Positions 44,768-53,216 of a stretch of 64,000 nt of DNA are shown piece by piece. Source of the stretch: Oscillospiraceae bacterium (GTDB taxonomy: Bacteria > Bacillota > Clostridia > Oscillospirales > Acutalibacteraceae); the NCBI GenBank assembly GCA_910574935.1, contig CAJTCU010000001.1:248001-312000 (forward strand). Reading direction: 5' to 3'. A model generated the notes under the pieces. The model saw only the letters and a list, made by a program, of their open reading frames with translations. It did not search any database and was not told the DNA's origin. The translations under genes were made by a program, and so were the position numbers. Every line of letters starts with the position of its first letter. Positions within the stretch are counted from its first letter, which is position 1.

Positions 44768-46387
44768 TCACTTGCTCTGCTCAGCCAGCCAAGCGTCCAG
44801 CTGGCTCTGCTTTTCAGCGATAATCGCGTCAATGCCCGCGTCTTTCAGTTCCTGGTTGAACTTGGGCAGGGTCTCCTCAGGGTTCAGCGCACCGCAGACC
44901 AGGGCCTTGTGGTACTTATTCACCACATTGGTGCAGGCCGCAATCTCGTTGGGGGTCTTGGTAGCGTCAAAGGAGAAGCCAAAGGCAGCGGACTTTGCGG
45001 CAGTCTGGTTGAACTCTTTGGTGGCGTCCCAGTAATCCACCGGCAGGTCCGGGCCCCAGATGGCGCCAATGAACTGGTTGGGCAGCATCCACGCGCCGCT
45101 CTTCCGGTAGGTTGTACTGTTGGCGTCCAGGCCCTCTACATAGTCAATGCGGTCCTGGCCGTTGGTAACCACGCCCTCTCCAATAACCTGGTAGTGCTCG
45201 CCCTCAATACCATACATATACAGGTTATTCAGCTCGGGATTGACATACAGCTCGTTAAGCACCTTCATGGCAGCCTCGGGGTGCTCACAGGAGCCGGCAA
45301 TGGACCACAGCGCCATGGTGGCAAAGCCCGTGGTGGACAGAGCGGGGATAATCTCTACTGTGCCAATCTTGTTAACCCGATTGGGGTTGTTCTCCTCCGC
45401 GTAATAGGGCTTCAGGTTGGAGAAGGTGCCAAAGGCAGTGCCAGCGTCCATCAGGGTGGCGCCGGTCTCTGTGGTGTTTACAGCGTCGGTCTGAATCAGG
45501 CCTTCCTGCATCCAGTTGTACATGGTGGTAACCAGGTCCTTGTACTGGTCGGTCTCATACAGGTTGGTCACTTTGGTATCCGCGGCCATGTTCGGCAGCA
45601 CGCCCAGGTTCACCATTTCGTCGCCCAAAGCGTCCCAGCCCCAGTTACGGATGTTCTCACCAGCGGAGACCACCACGGGCCACACATTGGGCTCTTTCTC
45701 CTTAATGACCTTCAGCTGCTCATACAGGGCCTCCAGGGTGGTGGCGTTTTCCATATCCAGCTCATACTTCTCGACCAGGTCCAGCCGGTACTCAAAGCCC
45801 TGGGCCTGGGCCATATCCCGGCCTTGGGTCAGGCCGAACAGCTCGCCGTCTACCCGGCCGCAGTTGATCAGGTCCCAGCCCAGCTGCTCAATGATGCCCT
45901 GGCCATATTTTTCAATCAGGTCGTCCATGGGCATAATCTGGCCGCTGGTAGCACAGGAAGCGTAGGGGATCATGTACACCGCGATCAGGTCCACGTCCAC
46001 GCCGGCGGAAAGGGCCAGGGTGGTCTGCTCCGCATAGCTGCCAAAGGGATAGAAGGTCAGCTTCACGTTTACGTTGAACTTGTCCTCCAAAAGCTGGTTC
46101 ATAGCCTCTTCCACATGGGCTACGCCGGTCTCCTCTTTGCCGGAAGCCATGGTGATCAGGTTCAGGGTAACCAGCTCGGGCTCTTTCAGGTCTTCGCCCG
46201 CCGTCTGGCTTACTTCGCTGGAGCTCTCGCTGCTTTCGCCGCCCTGGCTGCTTTGGCTGCTCTGGCTGCTCTGGCTTTCTGTTGTGCCGCTCTGCTGAGA
46301 GCTGCCGCCGCTTTCGCCGCCGCACGCCGCCAGGCTAAGCACCATGCACAGCGCCAAAAGAGCCGCCAGGATTCTTTTTCCTGTCAT
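44768..46387 (-). CDS. Sugar-binding lipoprotein of the ABC transporter (LplA type)
   Basis: A 539-residue lipoprotein. The signal ends in the lipobox SLAAC (Cys21), followed by a Ser/Gln/Glu-rich linker and a large binding domain. Its length and the long C-terminal half (segments such as VNKIGTVEIIPAL and VLNELYVNPELNNLYMYG) are typical of LplA/YtcQ proteins with a DUF3502-like region. AGGATGG precedes the start at 46387. It captures the substrate outside the cell for the two permeases downstream. The sugar is unknown; relatives often take plant or host glycans. Confidence 0.92.
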   Translation of the reverse strand: MTGKRILAALLALCMVLSLAACGGESGGSSQQSGTTESQSSQSSQSSQGGESSESSSEVSQTAGEDLKEPELVTLNLITMASGKEETGVAHVEEAMNQLLEDKFNVNVKLTFYPFGSYAEQTTLALSAGVDVDLIAVYMIPYASCATSGQIMPMDDLIEKYGQGIIEQLGWDLINCGRVDGELFGLTQGRDMAQAQGFEYRLDLVEKYELDMENATTLEALYEQLKVIKEKEPNVWPVVVSAGENIRNWGWDALGDEMVNLGVLPNMAADTKVTNLYETDQYKDLVTTMYNWMQEGLIQTDAVNTTETGATLMDAGTAFGTFSNLKPYYAEENNPNRVNKIGTVEIIPALSTTGFATMALWSIAGSCEHPEAAMKVLNELYVNPELNNLYMYGIEGEHYQVIGEGVVTNGQDRIDYVEGLDANSTTYRKSGAWMLPNQFIGAIWGPDLPVDYWDATKEFNQTAAKSAAFGFSFDATKTPNEIAACTNVVNKYHKALVCGALNPEETLPKFNQELKDAGIDAIIAEKQSQLDAWLAEQSK

Positions 46388-46858
46388 AAGTAAAACCATC
46401 CTTTCTGAATTTACCAATTTTTAGTGAGTGCGGGGCCGCTCTGTTTTTACCCGTTTGCCCCTATTTCACTAATAAATAAAGTATAACCCATTTGCCAGGG
46501 TTTTTCTGCAAAAATTGTGATTTCCAATGTCAAATTTGTGACCAATTTATGTCCAAGTTGCAATTCTCTCTCTTAGATATTGCATAAAGAGGCCTTTAAG
46601 GCCGATGCATAGACATAAAAAAAGTTGCCATTCCATACATTGCTGAAAAGAATGACAACCAACGCGTCTGCAACTCTATACCACACCCACAAAGTCCCTT
46701 TGAATTCCTTGTGGATTTCAAAGCGCCGCCACCCTTTCCATGGGGAGGCCAGCCCAAATCCATAAATATCATTCCATGAAATAATATTCAATACCATGAG
46801 AAAATTTGCTCCGCCTGGTGCCTGGAACAGCGGGTGCTTTGCAAGAACGCCTGTCTGG
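46388..46858. other. Control region ahead of the sugar ABC operon
   Basis: 471 bases, lower in GC than the genes. On the minus strand TATACT (46485-46480) is a plausible -10, without a good -35. That fits a promoter activated by the AraC-type response regulator encoded just upstream. No gene is supported here; a 74-codon frame at 46573-46797 lacks a ribosome site. Confidence 0.5.
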
Positions 46859-47659
46859 TTATTCAGATTCTTCCATATCCTCTTGGGGCTTATGGCGCCG
46901 GGCGCGGTATTCCACCGGCGAGCAGCCGCAGAATTTTTTGAACACCTGAGAAAAATAAGAAAAATTGCAGTACCCCACCCGGGATGCCACCAGGCTGACC
47001 GGCACGTCCGTATCCGCCAGCAAAGACTGGGCCACCCGCATTTTTTCGGTCAGTATATACTCGCTTAAAGAGCCGCCGGTCTCCCGCTTAAAAAGCCGGG
47101 AGAGATGCTCTGGGCTTAGATACACCATCTCGGCAATTTGGGTCCGGTTCAGCTCCTTGTCCAGGTTCCGGCGGATGTACTCCATCGCCTTGCGCACAGG
47201 CCCCAGGCTCTCTTCCGGCGGCTGGCTGGCCGCGGCCTGGCTGCTGCGGTACTCCTCATAGGCGTAGTAGCGGCGCAGCTTGGCGCTTTCTTGCAGCTTG
47301 CCCGCCGCACGGATTAGGGCTTCTTCGATCTCCTCATAAGGCGCGGGCTGCAAGATATAGTCGAAAGATCCCAGCTTTACGGCCTCTTGGGCATAGCCAA
47401 ACTCCGCGTGGGCTGTAAGAAAAATGCAGCCCACCTCCGGTTTGCGCTGGCGCGCCCAGCGCAGCAGCTCAAAGCCGTTATGGGGCGGCAGCTCAACGTC
47501 GCACAGCAGCATGTCCACCCGCTCTTGCAAAAAGACGTTTTGCGCTTCTTTTAGGCTGTAGGCGGGAAAGGCCTTTTCCACCCAGGCGCGCTGCCAGTTT
47601 ACGCCGCTTAACAGGCCCCGCACCACCTCTGGCTGGTCGTCAATCACTAGGACATTCAT
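46859..47659 (-). CDS. AraC-type response regulator (YesN-like)
   Basis: A 266-residue regulator. The receiver domain (1-120) has the acidic pair D7/D8 and phospho-acceptor D54 (LLCDVELPP). The AraC/XylS double helix-turn-helix is C-terminal (about 165-262; VASRVGYCNFSYFSQVFKKFCG). Its start overlaps the end of the kinase gene by 20 bases, so the two are translationally coupled. It most likely activates the ABC transporter operon that follows on the same strand. Confidence 0.94.
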   Translation of the reverse strand: MNVLVIDDQPEVVRGLLSGVNWQRAWVEKAFPAYSLKEAQNVFLQERVDMLLCDVELPPHNGFELLRWARQRKPEVGCIFLTAHAEFGYAQEAVKLGSFDYILQPAPYEEIEEALIRAAGKLQESAKLRRYYAYEEYRSSQAAASQPPEESLGPVRKAMEYIRRNLDKELNRTQIAEMVYLSPEHLSRLFKRETGGSLSEYILTEKMRVAQSLLADTDVPVSLVASRVGYCNFSYFSQVFKKFCGCSPVEYRARRHKPQEDMEESE

Positions 47660-49388
47660 TGCTTTCCCCCTCTTTCAGCTGGTTTTGTATGGGAATCATA
47701 ATCTCGGCCACGCAGCCGGGATTGGTGTTATAAAAAGCGTACACCACCTGGCTGCCGTACGCCAGCTCTATGCGCTTTTTGATGTTGTTCAGCCCCACAT
47801 GGTGCTGGGTGTACTCGCCCTGAAAGGGCGCGTTAATCTCTCGCAGCACATCGTCTGAAAAGCCGGGGCCGTTGTCGCTGACAGACAAGTCAATGTAGGT
47901 CTCCCCTCCGCTTTTCAGCACAAAGGCTTTTACGTCAATTTCCAGCGGCTGGTCCGTGTCCGCCCGGTGCTTCACAGAGTTTTCCACCAGGGTCTGCAAA
48001 GAGAGGGGCGGCAGGGAAAACCCCAGCAGCCGGGGCTCCGCGCTGATGCGGCAGATGGGGGTGCTGGTAGAGCTGAGGGCCTGAAGCTCGATATAGGTTT
48101 TAATATGCTCCAGCTCCTTCTCCAAGGGCACAAAATCCATGCTGTCCTGAAACATGGCGCGGATATGCCTGGAAAAAGCCAGAATCATCCGCTGGATCTT
48201 CTCGCAGTCCTGCTGCTGGGCCAGGGCATATAGATTTTTAAGTCCATTTAAAAAGAAATGGGGCCGAATTTGCAACTGTAAATATTGCAGCTGGGCTTTT
48301 TGGCACTGGATCTCTGTTTCATAGGAGGTAATTTTCAGTTCCTTGATCTGTTGGATCATGGTATTAAACGTTTCAGACATCTGTTGAAACTCTAAAACCT
48401 GGTCCCCGGTATCCGCTTGTGCCTCCAGGTTTCCCTCCCGAATGCGGATCATGGTCTGTTTCAGCTTTTCCACCGGGGTGACAATCTCCCGGTTAAGCCC
48501 TACCAGAAGCACGGGCACGCAGAGCACCGTGAGCAGAGAAAGCCCCAAAAGAATCATCTGTACAGGGTCCAAAACTTCCAGGTATCCTGCCCCGCTTACC
48601 AAAAACACCAGATTACAGTTGGTGCCTGTTAGCTGCCGGCCAATGATCATGTACCGCCGGGGAAAGCCAGAGAGAAAATAGCCCTGGTAGTCATAGTCTT
48701 TGGGCAGGCGGATGTTCTGTTCCTCTAAAAAGGCCTGCTGGGTCAGGGGCTGGTTTTCCATGGTGGTAAAGGAGACCACGGCCTCCCGCTCCTGCTCCCA
48801 CTCTGTAATGCCCACCAGCTGGTCCAGGGGGGCCAGAGCCACCAAATAGGTTCCATTGCTCCCATAAAACCGCAGCAAATACACCTCGTCCTCAATTTTT
48901 ACCCAGTTCCATCCCATTCCCATGGCATACTGGTCCCGTGCCACGGCCTCCCGAACAAAGCCGCGAATCTGCCGCTTGTGCTGGTATGTGAAGTCCTCGG
49001 TAAAAATATCCCGCTCGGCGCCGCTGGTGTGGCTGTAAATAAAAAACGCCCTTGCTACTGTATAAGAGGCCGCCAGAGGCTTGAGCTGCTGGTAAAGAGC
49101 ATAAGACGCCAGGTGGGCCTGTAGCTGGGAGGCGCCCCCGGAGAGGGTGCGAAAGTCCAAGTTACTGGCTACAATGGCGATGAGGGCGTCGTCAATGGCC
49201 GCCAGCTGGTCCTCAATCTGCCAGACACAGGCGTCCACTGTGCGCTGGTTCGACTCGGCCAGCCGGTGGTTAAACGCCTGGATAGAATAAAGGGAATTGA
49301 CAATAAGAAGCACGGCCAAAGGCAGCACCATACAGAGTACCGTGGTGCGCAGCATGCTTCCAAAGGACCTGCTTCGTGCCGGACCCAT
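47640..49388 (-). CDS. Sensor histidine kinase (YesM-like)
   Basis: A 582-residue membrane kinase. TM1 is at about 13-33, followed by a Cache-like extracellular domain (35-290). TM2 is at about 297-318, then HAMP (320-370). The phospho-acceptor His377 lies in QIRPHFFLNGL, the HisKA_7TM/His_kinase form used by YesM proteins, and the ATPase domain has DNGPGF and GLNNIKKRI. GGGAGG precedes the start. It senses extracytoplasmic sugar directly or via the binding protein and phosphorylates the coupled regulator. Confidence 0.94.
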   Translation of the reverse strand: MGPARSRSFGSMLRTTVLCMVLPLAVLLIVNSLYSIQAFNHRLAESNQRTVDACVWQIEDQLAAIDDALIAIVASNLDFRTLSGGASQLQAHLASYALYQQLKPLAASYTVARAFFIYSHTSGAERDIFTEDFTYQHKRQIRGFVREAVARDQYAMGMGWNWVKIEDEVYLLRFYGSNGTYLVALAPLDQLVGITEWEQEREAVVSFTTMENQPLTQQAFLEEQNIRLPKDYDYQGYFLSGFPRRYMIIGRQLTGTNCNLVFLVSGAGYLEVLDPVQMILLGLSLLTVLCVPVLLVGLNREIVTPVEKLKQTMIRIREGNLEAQADTGDQVLEFQQMSETFNTMIQQIKELKITSYETEIQCQKAQLQYLQLQIRPHFFLNGLKNLYALAQQQDCEKIQRMILAFSRHIRAMFQDSMDFVPLEKELEHIKTYIELQALSSTSTPICRISAEPRLLGFSLPPLSLQTLVENSVKHRADTDQPLEIDVKAFVLKSGGETYIDLSVSDNGPGFSDDVLREINAPFQGEYTQHHVGLNNIKKRIELAYGSQVVYAFYNTNPGCVAEIMIPIQNQLKEGESNECPSD

Positions 49389-49410
49389 GGCAATCCTCCC
49401 CCTTCTCCAT

Positions 49411-49848
49411 TTACGCGGTAATATCCACGCCCTGCCGGTAGTCCTCTAAAATACTGGTATCAAAAGGCGCGCCCCAGTCCCAGCCTGGATTGTGCTGGCG
49501 GACAAATCCCGCCAGCCGGGTGGCCTCGGTGTGGAACATCTCATTCAGTGTCCAAGACGCGCTTAGCCGCTCTTCTGGGGCCAGGGACAGGACATAGCCC
49601 TGAATAAGGCCGCTGATGTCCTCTCCGTTGCTAACCCCATAGCCATTTTTCATGTGGTCAAAGGCAATCCGCTTCACCTGCCGCGCCACCGTTTTGTCCA
49701 CTGGCACTATTTTCCGATAATTGCCCGCCTGGTTTAAGCTCATGCCCGGCGTGCCATAGGGGTTGACATGGGGTTTGCCCTGCCCGCCCTGGGCAAGCTG
49801 TCCGGCACGCTCCTGCTGCCGGCTTCGCGCCAATTGTCTGATCGTCAT
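49411..49848 (-). CDS. Hypothetical protein ahead of the two-component genes
   Basis: A 145-residue soluble protein that I do not recognise. It has a basic, Gln/Gly-rich N-terminus (about 1-40), then a compact helical domain (VARQVKRIAFDHMKNGYG, RLSASWTLNEMFHTEATRLA) and a C-terminus ending DYRQGVDITA. There is no signal peptide or membrane segment. A good AGGAGG site precedes the start. It lies 22 bases before the kinase gene, so it is probably co-transcribed with it. Confidence 0.7.
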   Translation of the reverse strand: MTIRQLARSRQQERAGQLAQGGQGKPHVNPYGTPGMSLNQAGNYRKIVPVDKTVARQVKRIAFDHMKNGYGVSNGEDISGLIQGYVLSLAPEERLSASWTLNEMFHTEATRLAGFVRQHNPGWDWGAPFDTSILEDYRQGVDITA

Positions 49849-50760
49849 AGAACGACCTCCTTTTTCTTAAAGTTTCTATATTTAGACCTCTTGTGAAAAC
49901 AATTTTTGAGTCATAGAAAGCCTCCGGGAGCAAAGAAACAGTCGCCGTCCGTTGACCGCGCCATATTTCTTGACAGATTCTATTTCCCAAGAAGTCTATT
50001 CACCCAAGGCTTGTTTGAAAACATTAGGAGAAAACCATAAGCTGTACCGCCGCACAGCGAGGATTTTCGGCGCTGGAAGGGACCGCTAATGACGGCGCTT
50101 GCGATTTTTCAAACGGGTCCGAGATTTCCTGCCGGAAAGCAGAAAAGCCAACAGGTATATCCCCTTAAAACAGTGCACTACATTTTATTATTAAAATCGG
50201 CATTTTATGGCAGAACTTAAGGGGCTGGCATAGGGATCTCTCTATAAAACCGCATAAAATTCACCCGGTTTTCCCAAGTGAATTTGTCATATTCTTCAAA
50301 TTCGCCTTTTGCTCGCACACACTCCATCAAATACACAAAGAATAATATCTATTTATATAGAAAAAATGACGAATTTGGAGACAGACTCCGGCTCTGCCAT
50401 TTTCTGTGGTTAACAAGGATTTTTTATGGGGAAAACAGCCTCTTATGGGCAAAAGACGGCCTTCCGGATTTTTCCAGCAAGCCCTGACTCCGTAACCATA
50501 TATAATAGGAGTTTGCCCCACTAAAATCATTTTTAACATTGACGCTAGAGCCTGTTTAAAAACCAGAGAAACGCAGGATTTTTGACGCCGAAAGCACCGT
50601 TTCTGGTCAGAGCATACTGTATCTCGGCGTTTTTAAACAGGGTCGAGGAAAAAACCATGACAAGCTTCCACACCGCGCACAACTTTTACCATGTAACACA
50701 TCCATAGGAATTTGTGCAGGAGGCATAGAGAACGGGAGAAAGATTTATGGTTTTTATGTA
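49849..50760. repeat. Gap holding three R2-type repeats (copies E, F, G)
   Basis: No gene is supported in this region of about 900 bases. Copy E (about 50008-50123) starts GGCTTGTTTGAAAAC and ends GATTTTTCAAAC but lacks part of the middle. Copy F (about 50365-50487) keeps AAAAAATGACGAATTT, AACAAGGATTTT, GCAAAAGACGG and CAGCAAGCCCT. Copy G (about 50550-50648) is a short form with AGCCTGTTTAAAAAC and GTTTTTAAACAGG ends. Three copies in 650 bases is the densest clustering in the window. Confidence 0.65.
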
Positions 50761-50789
50761 TTGCATTTCCAGGGAAAAAGATATATAAT
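50761..50789 (+). promoter_or_regulatory. Sigma-A promoter of the aldolase/PFK/TPI operon
   Basis: TTGCAT (50761-50766), 17 bases, perfect TATAAT (50784-50789), 75 bases before the aldolase start. Confidence 0.85.
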
Positions 50790-50803
50790 TAAATTTATTA
50801 ATT
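50787..50803. promoter_or_regulatory. Candidate operator (AT-rich inverted repeat)
   Basis: AATTAA ATTTA TTAATT: two perfect six-base arms overlapping the -10 end and the expected transcription start. AT-rich inverted repeats of this sort are usual targets of ROK (NagC/XylR) repressors, and one is encoded by the last gene of this arm. Binding is inferred. Confidence 0.45.
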
Positions 50804-50863
50804 AATGTGATTCTGGGAAGCCATCCCTTGCGCGCTTCCACAAACGGAAAGGACGGATAAACC

Positions 50864-52018
50864 ATGTTATTGCCACTTCGGCCCATATTGGAGGCCACCC
50901 AACGGTATGGCTATGCCCAGGGCGCCTTTAACGTGAACGCCGTAGCCCAGGCCCAGGCTGTGATCCAGGTACACGAGATGTTCCGCAGCCCGGCCATTCT
51001 TCAGGGCGCGGACTTGGCCAACGCCTTTATGGGCGGCAGGACGGACTTCCAAAACGGCACAGTGGAAGACAAAATCGCGGGGGCTAAAAACATCGGCCGG
51101 GCGGTACAGGCATATGGGGCGCCTTCCCCAGTGCCCGTTGTGCTTCACCTGGACCACGGCCGGGACCTGGAAAGCGTAAAGGCGGCCATTGCCGGGGGCT
51201 ACACTTCCGTGATGATCGACGGCTCCTCTCTACCCTTTGACCAAAACGTAGAGCTTACCCGGGAGGTAGTTAAGTACGCCCACCAGCGGGGCGTTACTGT
51301 GGAAGGAGAGCTGGGGGTGCTGGCCGGGGTGGAAGACCATGTGTTCAGCGCGGCTTCTACCTACACTAATCCCCTGGACGCAGTGGAATTTTTTTAAAAA
51401 ACCCGGGTAGACTGCCTGGCCATCAGCTACGGCACCAAGCACGGCGCGGCCAAGGGCAAGGACGTAAAGCTGCGCCGGGAGATTCCCACCGCCATTCGGG
51501 AGTGCCTGATGCACGAGGGCATTTTCGGTGTGCTGGTAAGCCACGGCTCCTCCACAGTTCCCAGGTACATCGTGGAGGAGATCAACCGTTTAGGCGGCAG
51601 GCTGGAAGAGACCGGGGGCATTGCTTTAGAGGAGCTGAAAACCGCCATCCCCTGCGGAATTGGCAAAATCAATGTGGATACAGATATCCGGCTGGCAGTG
51701 ACCAGAAATTTGCGGGAGCTCTTTGTCCAGCGCCCCCAGCTGCGGGACAGTGCCCGTATCGGTGAAATTTACCGTCTGCTGGAGCAGAAGCCGGAACAGT
51801 TTGACCCCCGGGCCTTTTTGACCCCGATTATGGATACAGTGATGTACGGGAATGTGCCGGACCAGGAGGTGGCCGCTGTCTGCCGCTGCGTGGCGCAGGG
51901 CGTTCAAGAGGCGGTGGGCACCTTGATTGTGGAGTTCGGCAGTGTGGGCCGGGCCCCGCTAGTGGAGCAGGTTTCTCTGGACCAGATGGCGGAGCGCTAC
52001 CGAAAAGAAGGCATCTAA
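50864..52018 (+). pseudogene. fba: Class II fructose-bisphosphate aldolase with in-frame TAA
   Basis: Family segments run through the whole length in one frame: QGAFNVNAV-like start (GYAQGAFNVNA), the zinc/substrate segment VLHLDHGRD, VEGELGVLAGVEDH, then AISYGTKHGAAKG and LVSHGSSTVP, and a long C-terminal half. At codon 178 (51395-51397) a TAA interrupts the frame inside a T7-A6 run; the sequence reads ...DAVEFF, stop, KTRVDCLAIS... The frame is identical on both sides, so this is a nonsense codon, not a frameshift. It would truncate the enzyme before half of its active site. The full length would be 384 residues. Either the gene is dead, the stop is read through, or the base call is wrong. 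Confidence 0.85.
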
Positions 52019-52034
52019 TGAGAGGATGAAGAAC

Positions 52035-53216
52035 ATGCGGGGAAATAATTTGCTGATTATTCACGGCGGCGCGCCTACAGCGGTGATGAACGCTTCGCTG
52101 TATGGGGCTGTGACCGAGGCCAAAACCCACCGGGAGATTGGCCGCATCTATGGCGCCCGGGGGGGCAGCCTGGCGGCGGCCCGGGGGAATTATATCGATC
52201 TGGGCGCGGTGGAGGCAGGGCGGCTGGAAGCCCTGCCCCGCAGCCCGTCCTCTGCCATTGGCACCAGCCGGGACCATTTGGCGCCAGAGGACTACCGGTC
52301 CCTGGCAAAAAGCCTGGCGGAGCACCAAATTGGCATGGTATGCTTTAACGGGGGCAACGGCAGTATGGACGCCTGCGGCAAGCTATACGCCGCCTGCCAG
52401 GAGCTGGGGACAGAGGTACGGGTGGTGGGCATTCCCAAAACCATGGACAATGACCTGGCTGTTACGGACCACGCCCCCGGCTACGCCAGCGCGGCCCGGT
52501 ATATGGCGGCCAGCGTGGCGGAGGTCTGCTGCGACGTACAGGGACTGCCCATCCACGTGGTGGTGGTGGAGTCCATGGGCCGCGGCGCGGGCTGGCTGGC
52601 TGCGGCCAGCGCCCTGGCGGAAGAGAGCGGCCTGGGCGGGCCGGACCTCATCTATATGCCAGAGAGGCCTTTTGACGGGGGGCGCTTTTTAAAAGATGTG
52701 GGCAGGCTCATTGCCCAAAAGGGCAGCGGCGTGGTGGTGGCCAGCGAGGGCCTGCTAGGCCTGGACGGCCAGCCTGTGGTGAAGCCGGTGATGACTGTGG
52801 GCCGGGCCACTTACTTTGGGGATGTCAGCGCCCACCTGGCCAACCTGATCATCAAAAATCTGGGGTATAAGGCCCGCTCGGAAAAACCCGGCCTGCTTAG
52901 CCGGGCCTCAATGGCTTGGCAGAGTGATATAGACCGGGAGGAAGCGGTTCTGGTCGGACGGGAGGCGGTAAAGGCGGCGGTGGCTGGAAAAACCGGGGTG
53001 ATGCTGGGGCTGGAGCGGCTTTCAGGCCCAGAATACGGGGTACGGACTGTGCTAATTCCCCTGGAACAGGTAATGCTTACCGAGCGGACCCTGCCGGAGG
53101 AATTCATTAATGCAGCGGGCAACGGGGTCACCCAGGCCTTTAAGGACTGGGCCCGGCCCCTGGTGGGCCCACTGCCCCGGTTTGTCAGTTTTCGATCAGA
53201 AGGAGGCAGAATATGA
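52035..53216 (+). CDS. 6-phosphofructokinase (PFK family, long clade)
   Basis: A 393-residue phosphofructokinase. The phosphoryl-donor loop reads NGGNGSMD (residues 105-112) instead of GGDGS (ATP enzymes) or GGDDS (pyrophosphate enzymes). The fructose 6-phosphate and catalytic segment is PKTMDND, the form usual in the pyrophosphate-type and long clades; ESMGRGAGWLA follows. The small Gly at the second variable position argues for ATP use. The start at 52035 is chosen since AGAGG lies nine bases upstream; 52026 is too close to it. It follows the aldolase by 16 bases and overlaps the TPI start. Confidence 0.88.
   Translation: MRGNNLLIIHGGAPTAVMNASLYGAVTEAKTHREIGRIYGARGGSLAAARGNYIDLGAVEAGRLEALPRSPSSAIGTSRDHLAPEDYRSLAKSLAEHQIGMVCFNGGNGSMDACGKLYAACQELGTEVRVVGIPKTMDNDLAVTDHAPGYASAARYMAASVAEVCCDVQGLPIHVVVVESMGRGAGWLAAASALAEESGLGGPDLIYMPERPFDGGRFLKDVGRLIAQKGSGVVVASEGLLGLDGQPVVKPVMTVGRATYFGDVSAHLANLIIKNLGYKARSEKPGLLSRASMAWQSDIDREEAVLVGREAVKAAVAGKTGVMLGLERLSGPEYGVRTVLIPLEQVMLTERTLPEEFINAAGNGVTQAFKDWARPLVGPLPRFVSFRSEGGRI

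Noticed and set aside
44678-46393. A 571-codon open frame on the plus strand
   Set aside because: It lies entirely opposite the 44768-46387 binding-protein gene and shows no family resemblance.
46573-46797. A 74-codon frame ahead of the sugar ABC operon
   Set aside because: No ribosome site or family resemblance; it lies in a probable control region.
51383-51400. Programmed frameshift at the T7-A6 run in the aldolase gene
   Set aside because: The coding frame is the same on both sides of the TAA, so a frameshift would destroy rather than restore the product.
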